A stretch of DNA of 64,000 nt, taken from positions 24,806 through 88,805 of the forward strand of contig JAFZBE010000059.1 of the NCBI GenBank assembly GCA_017561935.1. Direction: 5' to 3'. Positions 41,119 to 50,208 of the stretch are shown here, one piece after another (the first letter of the stretch is position 1; every line of letters starts with the position of its first letter). Made by a program: the position numbers and the translations under genes. The notes beneath the pieces are model-generated. The model did not search any database, was not told the origin of the DNA, and was given only the letters and a program-made list of their open reading frames with translations. Source of the stretch: Bacteroidales bacterium (GTDB lineage: Bacteria; Bacteroidota; Bacteroidia; Bacteroidales; UBA3663).

Positions 41119-43470
41119 ATGCGCTCTATCATAGCACTAATCACTCTATTCGTCCTCATCGCGCCCACCTCGCAGGCTCAGCCCAAGATCCAAAAGAACT
41201 GGAAAGCGGTATGGATCACCACGCCCGACACCCACGTCAAGGACTACGGCGTCTATGAATTCCGAAAGTCGTTCAAGCTCGACAGTGTGCCTGCTCAATA
41301 TCAGGTACAGGTCTCGGCCGACAACCGCTACAAACTCTTTGTCAACGGTGTTCAGCTCTCCGTAGGTCCCTCGTTGGGCGACAAGGACCATTGGTATTAC
41401 CAAACCGTCGACCTTGCCCCTGCGCTCAAGGCAGGCGAGAACGAACTTCTGGCAACCGTCTGGAACGAAGGCGACAACCGTGCCGTACATCAGTTCTCAG
41501 TACAGACAGGATTCATCCTCAATGGCGTGAGCGATGCCGAGAAGGCCGTCAACACCAACATCACTTGGCAATGTCGAAAGTTGCCAGCCTATAGCCCCAT
41601 TGCCGAACAGACCCATGTACTGGGCTTCTATGCCGCCACACCAGGCGAATACATCGACACACGCATTGCACCGACATCGTGGGAGAAGGCCCGCGGCATC
41701 TCGGTAGGTATGCCCTCAGGCGCGCCTAACATGAGCGAGTGGACGCTGGTGCCTTCAGCCATCGCCGAGCCCGAAATGACACCTCTTCGCATTGCCACCG
41801 TGCGTCGTGCCGAGGGCGTCACCTTGCCCAAGGGCTTCCCAATGGTAGCCCTTCCGAAAGGGGAGGGGGTAAGGCTTCCTGCCAACTCCCGTGTCAGCAT
41901 CCTCATGGACCAGCAGGAGCTCGTCAACGCCTATCCGCGTCTGTCGTTCAGCGAGGGCAAAGACGCCACCATCGTCCTGCGTTATGCCGAAAGCCTCTAC
42001 AACGAGAAAAAGGAGAAGGGCAACCGTAACGAGATCGACGGCAAACACTTCGTAGGACGTCTCGACAGCATCATTGCCAATGGAGAGCCCTTCGAATGGG
42101 AATCGTTGCAATGGCGCACTTTTCGCTACCTCCAGCTCGATATCGTGACCAGTGAACAGCCTCTGCTTCTCCACGACATCTCGTGTGTGGCCGCCGTCTA
42201 TCCGTTCCATAAGAGCAGCACCGCACAATGCAGCGATCCAGAGGTCGAGCAGATGCTTGCCGTAGGTTGGCGCACGGCCGAACGTTGTGCCATGGAAACC
42301 TACATGGACTGCCCCTATTACGAGCAACTGCAGTATGTAGGCGACACGCGCATTCAGGCCATGATCAGCTATTACAATGCCCGCGACGACCGCATGGCAC
42401 GCAAATCCATCCAGCTCATCAACTGGTCGCGCAACGCCGACGGCATCACCCAAGGCCGTTATCCCTCGACCGAATACAACTACATCACCCCGTTCTCTCT
42501 TGCATGGGTGGGCATGATCTACGACTTCTACCGCTATCGTCAGGACAACGCTTTCGTACGCAGTCAGCTCAACGGCATGCGCAACGTCATGCAGTTCTTC
42601 GAAATGTACCAGCAGGCCGATGGCCGACTCGAATCATTGCCCTATTGGCATTTCACCGACTGGGCGCTCGAAGGCGGACGAAACTGGCGACAGGGAGCTG
42701 CTGTGCTCGACAAGAAGGGATATAGCGCACTGGCCGACCTCCAATGGCTGCAAGCCGTGCAGTATGCTGCCGAACTCGAAGGCGCTCTCGGCGAACCATA
42801 TTTGGCCGAACGTTATGCCCAAACGGCTGCTTCCCTCCGCGAAGCCATTCGCACCAATTACTTCGATGCCAAGCGCGGCCTCTTTGCCGACAATGGTGAT
42901 AAGAAATGCTTCTCGCAACAGGCCAACACCCTGGCTATCCTCACCGGTGTAGTCGAAGGCGAAGAAGCCAAGGCCATTGCCGACAAGATGATGAACACCG
43001 AAGAGAAGATTGTCAAGGCATCAATCTATTTCCTCTATTACGTTCATCAAGCCCTGACCAAGGTAGGCAAGGGCGACGAATACCTCAGCCGACTCGACAT
43101 CTGGCGCAAGAACCTCCAGCTCGGCCTCACCACATGGGCCGAAGAATCGACGGTCGAAAACTGTCGCTCCGATTGCCATGCCTGGGGCTCTTCTCCCAAC
43201 ATCGAATACTATCGCACTATCCTCGGCATCGACGCCGATGCCCCCGGTTTTGCCAAGGTACGCATCGAGCCGCATCTGGGAGCCCTGACGCAAGCCGCAG
43301 GCACGATGCCCCACCCGCAAGGCGACATCTCAGCCAGCTACACTCTACAAAAGAAAGGCAAGGGTTGGTTGGTCACCCTTACCCTCCCCGAAGGCGTCAC
43401 CGGCACTTTCGTATGGAAAGGCCAGGAGTATCCCCTCCATCCAGGCGAAAACACCTTCAAGGGCCTGTAA
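41119..43470 (+). CDS. GH78-family alpha-L-rhamnosidase
   Basis: 783 residues; signal peptide MRSIIALITLFVLIAPTSQA. An N-terminal beta-sandwich (YGVYEFRKSFKLDSVPAQYQ, SADNRYKLFVNGVQLSVGPS) precedes the (alpha/alpha)6 catalytic domain. Family landmarks there: METYMDCPYYEQLQYVGDTR, the GH78 acidic motif region, then YPSTEYNYITPFSLAWVGMI, GLTTWAEESTVENCRSDCHAWGS-type segment near 675, and the C-terminal beta domain. It hydrolyses terminal alpha-rhamnosyl bonds and pairs with GH106, a common combination for rhamnogalacturonan or rhamnosylated glycosides. A G-rich repeat at 41848-41877 appears inserted in frame (ALPKGEGVRL). Confidence 0.95.
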   Translation: MRSIIALITLFVLIAPTSQAQPKIQKNWKAVWITTPDTHVKDYGVYEFRKSFKLDSVPAQYQVQVSADNRYKLFVNGVQLSVGPSLGDKDHWYYQTVDLAPALKAGENELLATVWNEGDNRAVHQFSVQTGFILNGVSDAEKAVNTNITWQCRKLPAYSPIAEQTHVLGFYAATPGEYIDTRIAPTSWEKARGISVGMPSGAPNMSEWTLVPSAIAEPEMTPLRIATVRRAEGVTLPKGFPMVALPKGEGVRLPANSRVSILMDQQELVNAYPRLSFSEGKDATIVLRYAESLYNEKKEKGNRNEIDGKHFVGRLDSIIANGEPFEWESLQWRTFRYLQLDIVTSEQPLLLHDISCVAAVYPFHKSSTAQCSDPEVEQMLAVGWRTAERCAMETYMDCPYYEQLQYVGDTRIQAMISYYNARDDRMARKSIQLINWSRNADGITQGRYPSTEYNYITPFSLAWVGMIYDFYRYRQDNAFVRSQLNGMRNVMQFFEMYQQADGRLESLPYWHFTDWALEGGRNWRQGAAVLDKKGYSALADLQWLQAVQYAAELEGALGEPYLAERYAQTAASLREAIRTNYFDAKRGLFADNGDKKCFSQQANTLAILTGVVEGEEAKAIADKMMNTEEKIVKASIYFLYYVHQALTKVGKGDEYLSRLDIWRKNLQLGLTTWAEESTVENCRSDCHAWGSSPNIEYYRTILGIDADAPGFAKVRIEPHLGALTQAAGTMPHPQGDISASYTLQKKGKGWLVTLTLPEGVTGTFVWKGQEYPLHPGENTFKGL
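41848..41877. repeat. GC-rich palindromic repeat inside GH78
   Basis: GCCCTTCCGAAAGGGGAGGG continues GGTAAGGCTT; CCCTTCCGAAAGGG is nearly palindromic and AAGGCTT echoes the repeat at 38194-38230. It encodes ALPKGEGVRL without breaking the frame. Confidence 0.5.
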
Positions 43471-43533
43471 AAACAAAGGCCCCAAACGGCCCAAAAGCAA
43501 ACGCCATAACAACGCGCAGGCTCCAAATAAAAC

Positions 43534-43569
43534 AAGCCCCGAAGCAAGTTCATCCATGCTTCGAGGCTT
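43534..43569. terminator. Terminator between GH78 and the GLUG-repeat gene
   Basis: AAGCCCCGAAGCA and TGCTTCGAGGCTT pair with one mismatch around a 10-base loop, then TTCATAT. It separates two convergent genes and may serve both. Confidence 0.75.
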
Positions 43570-43610
43570 TTCATATCGTCATCAATGACGCCGGCACCAA
43601 ACATCAGCCA

Positions 43611-45065
43611 TCATTCATCACCCTTCCCGTTGCTCACACATCGGTCTATCTCGTAGGTCATCGAGTTGCCCCAGCTTTGGACAGGCTCGGGCTGACCGCT
43701 GCCACAGATCTCGCCCGAAACGCATTTGCCCACGTTCTGCGCATCGACCTGTAGGGTAGATGTGCAATCGAGGATGCAGGTCCGCGTGATGCCTACCATC
43801 GGACCGATGGCGCCAAACTGCTTGCTGAATTCGCCAGCCACGCCACCGTACTGCGCTGATGGAATATCGCGCAAGGTGAGTGCCATTTTGCTTTCGCAGT
43901 GCTGAATGCTGTCGTAACGCTCGCTGCCCACCAGGCCGCCAACCACTACCTGCGATTTGCGTTTCGATGGCGTGCCCATCTCGGGGCTATATTGTCCGCA
44001 CACAGTCACCTTTCCCTCGGCAGAACAACCGTTCACATAAGTGCCCGAAGCCTGCAGCAGGCCGATGTAGGTGTTTGCCTGGCCCTCGGCTGGAATGTTG
44101 GTACTGATGTCGAAGTGCACCGACGTGTTGCACGTGCGGCTGTATCCTTCGCCCACGATGCCGCCGATATAGATGTCGCCTTTGGCAGAGCCCGTCACAT
44201 CCACGTCGATGCGACCGCTGGCCTTGCAGTCGATGATAGTGCCATTCCAGATACCTGCCACCAATCCTGTCATCGCGCAGTAGAGGCTCTCGTCGCTCGT
44301 CAGGCTTGCCTTGAGCTGGGTATTGTTGACCTGGCAGTTGCGAATCTCCATCTTGCCGCCTTCGCCCTCTTTCGCAATTCCAATCAACGGAGCGGCATAA
44401 CCTGCGGGTTGGTTAAATTCGATGCGCGTGTTATCGAGCGTAAGGTTGCAGATGATGCCGTTGGCCAAAGCTCCGAACATGCCGATGATCTCGGTCTCGC
44501 CCTCGGTCAAACAGAGGTTACGGATGGCATGTCCCTGCCCATCCAGCATGCCCTTGAAGGCAGCAGTCCACCATTCTGCATCGCAGTATTCATACGAGTG
44601 GTCATATCGCCCGATGGGCTGCCACGGCGTCTCGCCTGTTAGCACGATGTCGTTGTCCAGCACGTACCAACCCTGCATGTTGTTGCGGATGTTGTTAAGT
44701 CCCTCGGCATCGGTGATGTGCACAGGCTCTTCCCAACGGGCATAGAGCGTCATGGCGCAGGTCACAGCCATCGAGTCGCTCACCACAGGTGGATAGAACG
44801 ACTGTTGTTTGCCGCCGAAGAGCCATTCCTCGCCCTGCTGGCATTGGGGCGAAGTGTACCATCCTGCAAAGCGGTAGCCTTCGCGCTCCGGACGTGGCTT
44901 CTTGGCCAAAGGCAGTACGCGTCCCGCCTCAGCCTGTAGTGCCTCAGGAGCCTGCTGCGTAGTCTGGTAGTTCAAATCGAATTTCACAACGAATGTCTCA
45001 GACTTCAGAGGAGCGTAAGCCAACGTGCCACTGAGGAGTGAGAGTAGTACAAATTTCTTCATCAT
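43611..45065 (-). CDS. Secreted protein with InlB/Flg_new repeat and GLUG repeats
   Basis: 484 residues from ATG 45065 (MMKKFVLLSLLSGTLAYAPL signal peptide). A Listeria-Bacteroides repeat occupies ~25-110 (FVVKFDLNYQTTQQAPEALQ ... REGYRFAGWYTSPQCQQGE ... MTLYARW). After that, GLUG-type beta-helix repeats: AFKGMLDGQGHAIRNLCLTE, IGMFGALANGIICNLTLDNT, CAMTGLVAGIWNGTIIDCKA, IYIGGIVGEGYSRTCNTSVH and VVVGGLVGSERYDSIQHCES. Such proteins are extracellular adhesins or passenger domains. Notable are the many Cys residues in the helix. It has a -7 element at 45094-45101 and is divergent from the CotH-like gene. Confidence 0.85.
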   Translation of the reverse strand: MMKKFVLLSLLSGTLAYAPLKSETFVVKFDLNYQTTQQAPEALQAEAGRVLPLAKKPRPEREGYRFAGWYTSPQCQQGEEWLFGGKQQSFYPPVVSDSMAVTCAMTLYARWEEPVHITDAEGLNNIRNNMQGWYVLDNDIVLTGETPWQPIGRYDHSYEYCDAEWWTAAFKGMLDGQGHAIRNLCLTEGETEIIGMFGALANGIICNLTLDNTRIEFNQPAGYAAPLIGIAKEGEGGKMEIRNCQVNNTQLKASLTSDESLYCAMTGLVAGIWNGTIIDCKASGRIDVDVTGSAKGDIYIGGIVGEGYSRTCNTSVHFDISTNIPAEGQANTYIGLLQASGTYVNGCSAEGKVTVCGQYSPEMGTPSKRKSQVVVGGLVGSERYDSIQHCESKMALTLRDIPSAQYGGVAGEFSKQFGAIGPMVGITRTCILDCTSTLQVDAQNVGKCVSGEICGSGQPEPVQSWGNSMTYEIDRCVSNGKGDE

Positions 45066-45093
45066 GGGATAATCATTATTTATTTTTCGGGTG

Positions 45094-45101
45094 CAAAGAT
45101 A
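45094..45101 (-). promoter_or_regulatory. -7 element of the GLUG-repeat gene
   Basis: TATCTTTG on the minus strand, 29 bases before the ATG. No TTTG at the normal distance was found. Confidence 0.5.
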
Positions 45102-45184
45102 ATGCTTTTTTGTCAAATGGACGTTATCATTTTTGACACTTTTTTATCCAATCTTGCTATACTTTTCAAAAAAAGCACGTCATT

Positions 45185-45217
45185 TTTGGAGGTTTTGGTA
45201 AAGAAATCGTATCTTCG
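45185..45217 (+). promoter_or_regulatory. Promoter of the CotH-like gene
   Basis: TTTG (45185-45188), 21 bases, TATCTTCG (45210-45217), 20 bases before the ATG; one base off the -7 consensus. Confidence 0.55.
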
Positions 45218-45237
45218 CTGACTGAATTGAGAAAAAA

Positions 45238-47064
45238 ATGATGAAGATACGCTTTATTTCGATCATTCTGTTATGGGCAGCCTGTGCTTTGGCGCTGGCT
45301 GATGATGGCATATTGAATGGTACGATACTCAACAACTCCGAGAAAGCCTTCGACGGAGATCCAAACACATACTTTGCTTCCACCACCGCCAATTTTGGAT
45401 GGGCGGGCAAGGACCTGGGCATCCGCCACGTCATCACCAAAGTGGGGTGGATGCCGCGCGACAACGTCACCAGCCGTATGCTCCTGGGCGTGTTCGAAGG
45501 CGCCAACAGCCCCGACTTTATGGATGCGTTGCCCATTGCCATCATCCACAACACCAGCGAGGTGGGCAAACCTGGGGTGATGAGCTACGCCGAGGTGAAC
45601 TGTTCGCAAGGTTTCCGCTATGTGCGCTATGTAGGCCCATCGACCAGCTTCGCGCATGTCGCCGAACTCCAGTTCTATGGCCATAAGGGCATGGGCGACC
45701 ACTCGAACCTCTACCGCATCACCAACCTGCCCACCGTCACCATCCACACCATCGACAACACGGTTCCCCGCGACAAGGTAAACGAGATATCCGCACAGAT
45801 CACCATCATCGGCGACAGCACTTGCGCCCTGCTCTCCGAACCCGGCACCATCCGCGAACGTGGCAATGCCTCGCGCGGTTTCCCCAAGAAGCCTTGGCGT
45901 ATCAAGTTCAACAGCAAGCAGCACGTGCTCGATGCTCCCGCCCATGCCAAGAAGTGGACACTCATCAACAACTATGGCGACAAGACGCTGATGCGCAACC
46001 TCCTTGTCTTCGAGCTGAGCGAACGATTGGGAATGCCCTACACGCCCTATGGCCGTGCCGTCGATGTGCTGCTCAACGGTGAATACAAGGGGTGCTACCA
46101 GTTGTGCGACCAAGTGCAGGTCCATAAGCAGCGTGTCGATATCGAGGAGATGACGCCACGCGATAACAGCGGTATCGAGCTCACGGGCGGCTATTTCTTC
46201 GAGATTGATGCCTACGCCGAAAACGACAAGTCCTATTTCTATTCCTCAAAATGGACGCCCGTCTCCATCAAGTCGCCCGACGAAGACAGCATCACCAACC
46301 CGCAGAAGAACTACATCAAGTCGCACTTCAACAAGATGGAGAGCGATTGGAGCCGTTACCTCGACCTCAACACCTTCCTGCGTCATTTCCTTGTGGGCGA
46401 ACTCTCGGGCAACATCGACACCTACTGGAGCGTCTTCATGTACAAGCATCGCGAGAACGATACCATCTACACCGGGCCCGTCTGGGACTTCGACCTCGCC
46501 TTCTACAACGACGGGCGCATCTGGAACCCCAACGACATGAGCGACTACGTCTATCGTTCGGGAGGAAGCTATGCGGGCAATATGCGCAATTTCGTCGATA
46601 AGATTGTCGTCTATACCCCCAGCACAAAAGAACAGTTGCTCAACATCTGGGACAAGGCACGCCATAACGGCATCGACGAAGAGCACCTCGTGGCCTTCAT
46701 CGATGCGATGGAGGAGGAGCTGCAGCAGTCGCAGGAGCTCAACTTCCTCCGTTGGCCCATCATGAACCGATATGTTCACCAGAACCCAAGGATATGGGGC
46801 AGCTATGCCGCAGAAGTGGAGAATGTGCGCAGCTTCATGCGCAAACGTATCGAATGGATGGACAATAAATTGGGCTACACCTACGTCCCCGAAAGCATCG
46901 ACATCATCTCCGACCACAATCCCGACGATATCGACTTCAGCCGTCCCTACCGCGTCTATTCGCTCAGCGGCCAACCCTGCGGCACTTCCCTCGTCGACCT
47001 CCCTGCCGGCATCTACATCATCCGCCAAGGCCCTCTGGTCAAGAAGGTCTTTCACGATTTTTAA
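45238..47064 (+). CDS. Secreted CotH-kinase-like protein
   Basis: 608 residues; signal peptide MMKIRFISIILLWAACALALA. An F5/8-type discoidin-like region (~22-150: FDGDPNTYFASTTANFGWAG, RYVRYVGPSTSFAHVAELQFY) leads into the CotH domain (~190-550): IRERGNASRGFPKKPWRIKF, the LINNYGDKTLMRNLLVFELS helix, AVDVLLNGEYKGCYQLCDQV, and GPVWDFDLAFYND with the DFD metal-binding motif of CotH kinases. It ends in a sorting-like tail (YRVYSLSGQPCGTS..LPAGIYIIR). CotH proteins phosphorylate protein substrates in Bacillus spore coats; in this phylum the substrates are unknown. Adjacent to GLUG and lipoprotein genes that could be targets. Confidence 0.9.
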   Translation: MMKIRFISIILLWAACALALADDGILNGTILNNSEKAFDGDPNTYFASTTANFGWAGKDLGIRHVITKVGWMPRDNVTSRMLLGVFEGANSPDFMDALPIAIIHNTSEVGKPGVMSYAEVNCSQGFRYVRYVGPSTSFAHVAELQFYGHKGMGDHSNLYRITNLPTVTIHTIDNTVPRDKVNEISAQITIIGDSTCALLSEPGTIRERGNASRGFPKKPWRIKFNSKQHVLDAPAHAKKWTLINNYGDKTLMRNLLVFELSERLGMPYTPYGRAVDVLLNGEYKGCYQLCDQVQVHKQRVDIEEMTPRDNSGIELTGGYFFEIDAYAENDKSYFYSSKWTPVSIKSPDEDSITNPQKNYIKSHFNKMESDWSRYLDLNTFLRHFLVGELSGNIDTYWSVFMYKHRENDTIYTGPVWDFDLAFYNDGRIWNPNDMSDYVYRSGGSYAGNMRNFVDKIVVYTPSTKEQLLNIWDKARHNGIDEEHLVAFIDAMEEELQQSQELNFLRWPIMNRYVHQNPRIWGSYAAEVENVRSFMRKRIEWMDNKLGYTYVPESIDIISDHNPDDIDFSRPYRVYSLSGQPCGTSLVDLPAGIYIIRQGPLVKKVFHDF

Positions 47065-47145
47065 CGTTTCACGAAGCAAGGAATCGTCATGAACTGGATT
47101 TATAGGGAAAACAAGATTCATCCAAGTTCAAAACACAAACACTTC

Positions 47146-47586
47146 ATGAAGATAAAAGCATTGCTGATGACCATGCTCCTGATCCTCACCGCAGGATGCA
47201 GCAGCGACGATGACGAGTACATCGTCAACCCCGACAAATATCCCATCTTCGGCTACTGGCTGAATACCAGTTTAGCGCAATTAGAAACCACATCCGGTCT
47301 CTATTTTGCGAACGATGGCAAAATCAAATGGTGGCAAAGAAATATCAATGGCGCCTACACCGAAACCCCGTGGGGCGAGCTGACGGTTGCCGAAGACGGT
47401 TCGTTGGATATCAGATCCTATATCGATGAAATGGCAAGTGTGGATGCTCTCTACTACAAAATCCACGAATTGACCAAGGAGCGCCTGGTCATCCGCACCT
47501 GGGGCGGTATTGCAGGAACATCGTATGAAGACGGATTGGACCTGGAATATCAAAAACTGAAATCCAAGCCAACGAACAAGAGTTGA
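47146..47586 (+). CDS. Surface-type lipoprotein, unknown
   Basis: 146 residues from ATG 47146: MKIKALLMTMLLILTAGC places the lipid on Cys18, followed by SSDDDE, the negatively charged export signal that directs bacteroidal lipoproteins to the cell surface. The rest (FGYWLNTSLAQLETTSGLYF, LVIRTWGGIAG) is beta-rich and looks like a small lipocalin-like fold, similar in style to other PUL-linked hypothetical lipoproteins. It follows the CotH-like gene by 81 bases on the same strand and ends at a strong hairpin. The longer frame to 47089 is unlikely because it buries the signal peptide. Confidence 0.8.
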   Translation: MKIKALLMTMLLILTAGCSSDDDEYIVNPDKYPIFGYWLNTSLAQLETTSGLYFANDGKIKWWQRNINGAYTETPWGELTVAEDGSLDIRSYIDEMASVDALYYKIHELTKERLVIRTWGGIAGTSYEDGLDLEYQKLKSKPTNKS

Positions 47587-47605
47587 TGATTCTAAAGGAT
47601 TGCTA

Positions 47606-47645
47606 ATATCCATCAAGTTGAGCATTTACTCAACTTGATGGATAT
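47606..47645. terminator. 17-bp perfect terminator hairpin between convergent genes
   Basis: ATATCCATCAAGTTGAG and its exact complement around CATTTA. It lies between the lipoprotein stop (47586) and the GH115 stop (47649) and can serve both directions. Confidence 0.85.
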
Positions 47646-47648
47646 CAT

Positions 47649-50126
47649 TTATTGCTGTAAGTTTGACTCTTCCATAAACAGATAAGAGGGTTTATATCCT
47701 CCAAAGTCAACCACCACTTTCTCGAAGACAATCCCAGGATGCTGTGGCCGTAATGTCAGTTCGTGGAAGCTCCCCTCATTTACGTCAAACTCCACCACTT
47801 TCTCAATGACGCGGCGAGCCACGGTCGGGTAGAATACGGAATACACATAAGGCTGTCGGTCGAGGAGCGTCTTGTTGAAGTTGATGGTCTGCGGCTGCTG
47901 ACCATCGAGGCTTACCATGCACTCATGTCCCCCTACATTCAAGAAGTCGAGAGTTGACTTGACGACGATGTGTACATTCACACGCTTTGTGTCCTCGGGC
48001 AAAGTAAAGCGATAGGTCAACGCAGCATCGCCAACGGGCTGTGTGTATGGGGTCAACGCAACAGCACTTCGTGTGCGTCCATAATAGGGATAGACACTCC
48101 ATTGGGTTCCCTGCGAGGCCTCGGCACGATAGTAATGTTCGGCTTCCATCGCTACAAATCCATCTCCATGCAGGAAGGTATATCCCGAAACGTTGTCGGG
48201 AACCTCAGTGGTAGCCGGGAGTTTGTCAAAACGGAAATCGTCGTTCCAGGAGGTGTATCCGATGTGTTTCTGGATCATCATACCATTCCACTTGCCGCCA
48301 GCGATATCTTTGTTGTAGGATGCACAGAGCAGGGAATCTCGCTCAAAGCAACGCTTCACCTGATTGGCCCACTCGTTGGCATCCGGGTTGCCCATCTTGG
48401 CCAAATGTTGGTTCATTGCTTGGGCATAATACATGTCGTAAAGGTTGGCCATGGCCTGCACAGGGAAGAGAATGATTTGGCGATAGAAGTCACGACTTTC
48501 ATCCGAAATTTCCTGATACAGGCGTAGGGCACGCACTTCAAGGCGCTGATAGTCATCGGCCACCTGTCGCCACTCGCCAGTCTCAAGGTTATATGTTCGT
48601 GCATCAAGCATCTCTGGCGTGACACGGGCCATATACTGGCAATTGCGGTTGTAGATGTCGGCGGCTTCCTCGGCGACAGAAGCACCCAACACTCCTTCGA
48701 AGAAGCGACGGGTATGATCGGTGACCGTCTGTTGGGTATATTCCTTCGGATTCCAGGCCATATCCATGAAGAGTTGGATGGGGTATTCCATCGGTTTCAG
48801 GTCACCCACATTCAAGATCCACATACGCTGGATGCCGAAATCATAGGCCAGCGAGAGTTGCTCGAACATCTGCTGTGACTGGGTGACATTGAGCCACTTC
48901 GTATTGCGTGGAGCTCCGACATAATCGACATGATAATAGATGCCCCAACCGCCTTTGCGACTGAGTTCCTTGGCGGTGACGGGTACACGGCGTATATCGC
49001 CCCAGTTATCATCGCTGATAAGGATCATGACGTCGTCGGGCACTTCAAGACCTGCATCATAATAATCCTGAACCTCCTTGTAGAGTGCCCATACCTGCGT
49101 GGTTTTCTCGGCAGGTTTGTCTGTCACTTCCTTGATGATCTTGCGTTGGTTGGCGATAATGCGATCCATCAGTTTCGTATCGGCTTTATCGCTCATGGCT
49201 TCATCTCCATCGCCACGCATACCAATGGTCACGATGTCTTCGGTACCCTTCATGCGCTCTATACCTTCACGGAAGAAACGATCCAGATTCTTCTGATTCT
49301 TCTGATAGTCCCACGGGCCCCATTCCTGACGACGACGGGCATATTCCTGATGGTTGCGAGCCATCGGCTCATGGTGCGACGTACCCATCATGATGCCCAT
49401 ACGGTCGGCCAGCTTGCCGTTTTCGGGGTCATCGGCGTAGAATGACCACATCCACATCGCAGGCCACATCATATTGCCCTTCAATCGGAGTATCAGCTCA
49501 AAGACTTTCTCATAGAACTCATGACCACCATATCGGGTGCCGAAGGTGTTCCAGACCCATGTGCTCAGACAGGGGGCCTCGTCATTCAGAAAGATGCCTC
49601 TGAACTCTACGGCAGGCTCACCATCCGTAAAAACGCCCGGCTTCACACAAGCCCATTCATGCTTCTCTATCGGCGCGTCGGCCCACCAATACCAGGGTGA
49701 CACGCCCAACTGACGACTCAATTCATATATTCCATAGATGGTGCCGCGACGGTCACTACCGGCGATGACGATTTGGTTGCCTACGGTCGTAATGATATAC
49801 TTTTCCCGCTTGCCCTTCAAGTCCGGCAGTTTCAATTTGGCTATGGCGGGATTTCTGTCAATCGTACCCACAAGGATTGTGGTTGTTTCCTGACCTTCCA
49901 TCAGCGACGGGCAATCCCCCAGAACGGCCTGCATGTCGTTCTGCAGGTTACGGATGGCAATCTTCACACCCTCATCTTCCTGCTGACTATAGCCGATCGT
50001 GGCATGGACAAGCGGCACTCCGTCGGAATCAGGCGAAAAACCGACGATCTCTGACTTTGATGGCTGTGCCGAAATGCCCTGCGATATAGCTGCCAGACAC
50101 CACACCAACAATAGTAACCTTTTCAT
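47649..50126 (-). CDS. GH115-family xylan alpha-1,2-glucuronidase
   Basis: 825 residues from ATG 50126 (MKRLLLLVWCLAAISQGISA signal peptide); the frame opens earlier but crosses the terminator hairpin. GH115 landmarks: YGIYELSRQLGVSPWYWWAD (131-150), VEFRGIFLNDEAP (~173-185), LKGNMMWPAMWMWSFY (215-230), MGIMMGTSHHEPMARNHQEY and TIGMRGDGDEAM. The enzyme removes (4-O-methyl)glucuronic acid from xylan, including internal decorations. Encoded just after the SusCD pair of the HTCS-linked locus, behind a strong terminator. Confidence 0.95.
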   Translation of the reverse strand: MKRLLLLVWCLAAISQGISAQPSKSEIVGFSPDSDGVPLVHATIGYSQQEDEGVKIAIRNLQNDMQAVLGDCPSLMEGQETTTILVGTIDRNPAIAKLKLPDLKGKREKYIITTVGNQIVIAGSDRRGTIYGIYELSRQLGVSPWYWWADAPIEKHEWACVKPGVFTDGEPAVEFRGIFLNDEAPCLSTWVWNTFGTRYGGHEFYEKVFELILRLKGNMMWPAMWMWSFYADDPENGKLADRMGIMMGTSHHEPMARNHQEYARRRQEWGPWDYQKNQKNLDRFFREGIERMKGTEDIVTIGMRGDGDEAMSDKADTKLMDRIIANQRKIIKEVTDKPAEKTTQVWALYKEVQDYYDAGLEVPDDVMILISDDNWGDIRRVPVTAKELSRKGGWGIYYHVDYVGAPRNTKWLNVTQSQQMFEQLSLAYDFGIQRMWILNVGDLKPMEYPIQLFMDMAWNPKEYTQQTVTDHTRRFFEGVLGASVAEEAADIYNRNCQYMARVTPEMLDARTYNLETGEWRQVADDYQRLEVRALRLYQEISDESRDFYRQIILFPVQAMANLYDMYYAQAMNQHLAKMGNPDANEWANQVKRCFERDSLLCASYNKDIAGGKWNGMMIQKHIGYTSWNDDFRFDKLPATTEVPDNVSGYTFLHGDGFVAMEAEHYYRAEASQGTQWSVYPYYGRTRSAVALTPYTQPVGDAALTYRFTLPEDTKRVNVHIVVKSTLDFLNVGGHECMVSLDGQQPQTINFNKTLLDRQPYVYSVFYPTVARRVIEKVVEFDVNEGSFHELTLRPQHPGIVFEKVVVDFGGYKPSYLFMEESNLQQ

Positions 50127-50142
50127 AGAATTATCAAAAAAA

Positions 50143-50178
50143 TGCCCGGGTGCCCAACAAGGGGTGAGCATCCGGGCA
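50143..50178 (-). terminator. Strong terminator after the SusCD pair
   Basis: TGCCCGGATGC / GC-CCGGGCA stem (TGCCCGG 50143-50149 with CCGGGCA 50172-50178 plus inner pairs), followed on the minus strand by TTTTTTT. It lies between SusD (stop 50209) and GH115 (start 50126). Confidence 0.8.
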
Positions 50179-50208
50179 AAACAATTACACACACATATAC
50201 ATTATTTA

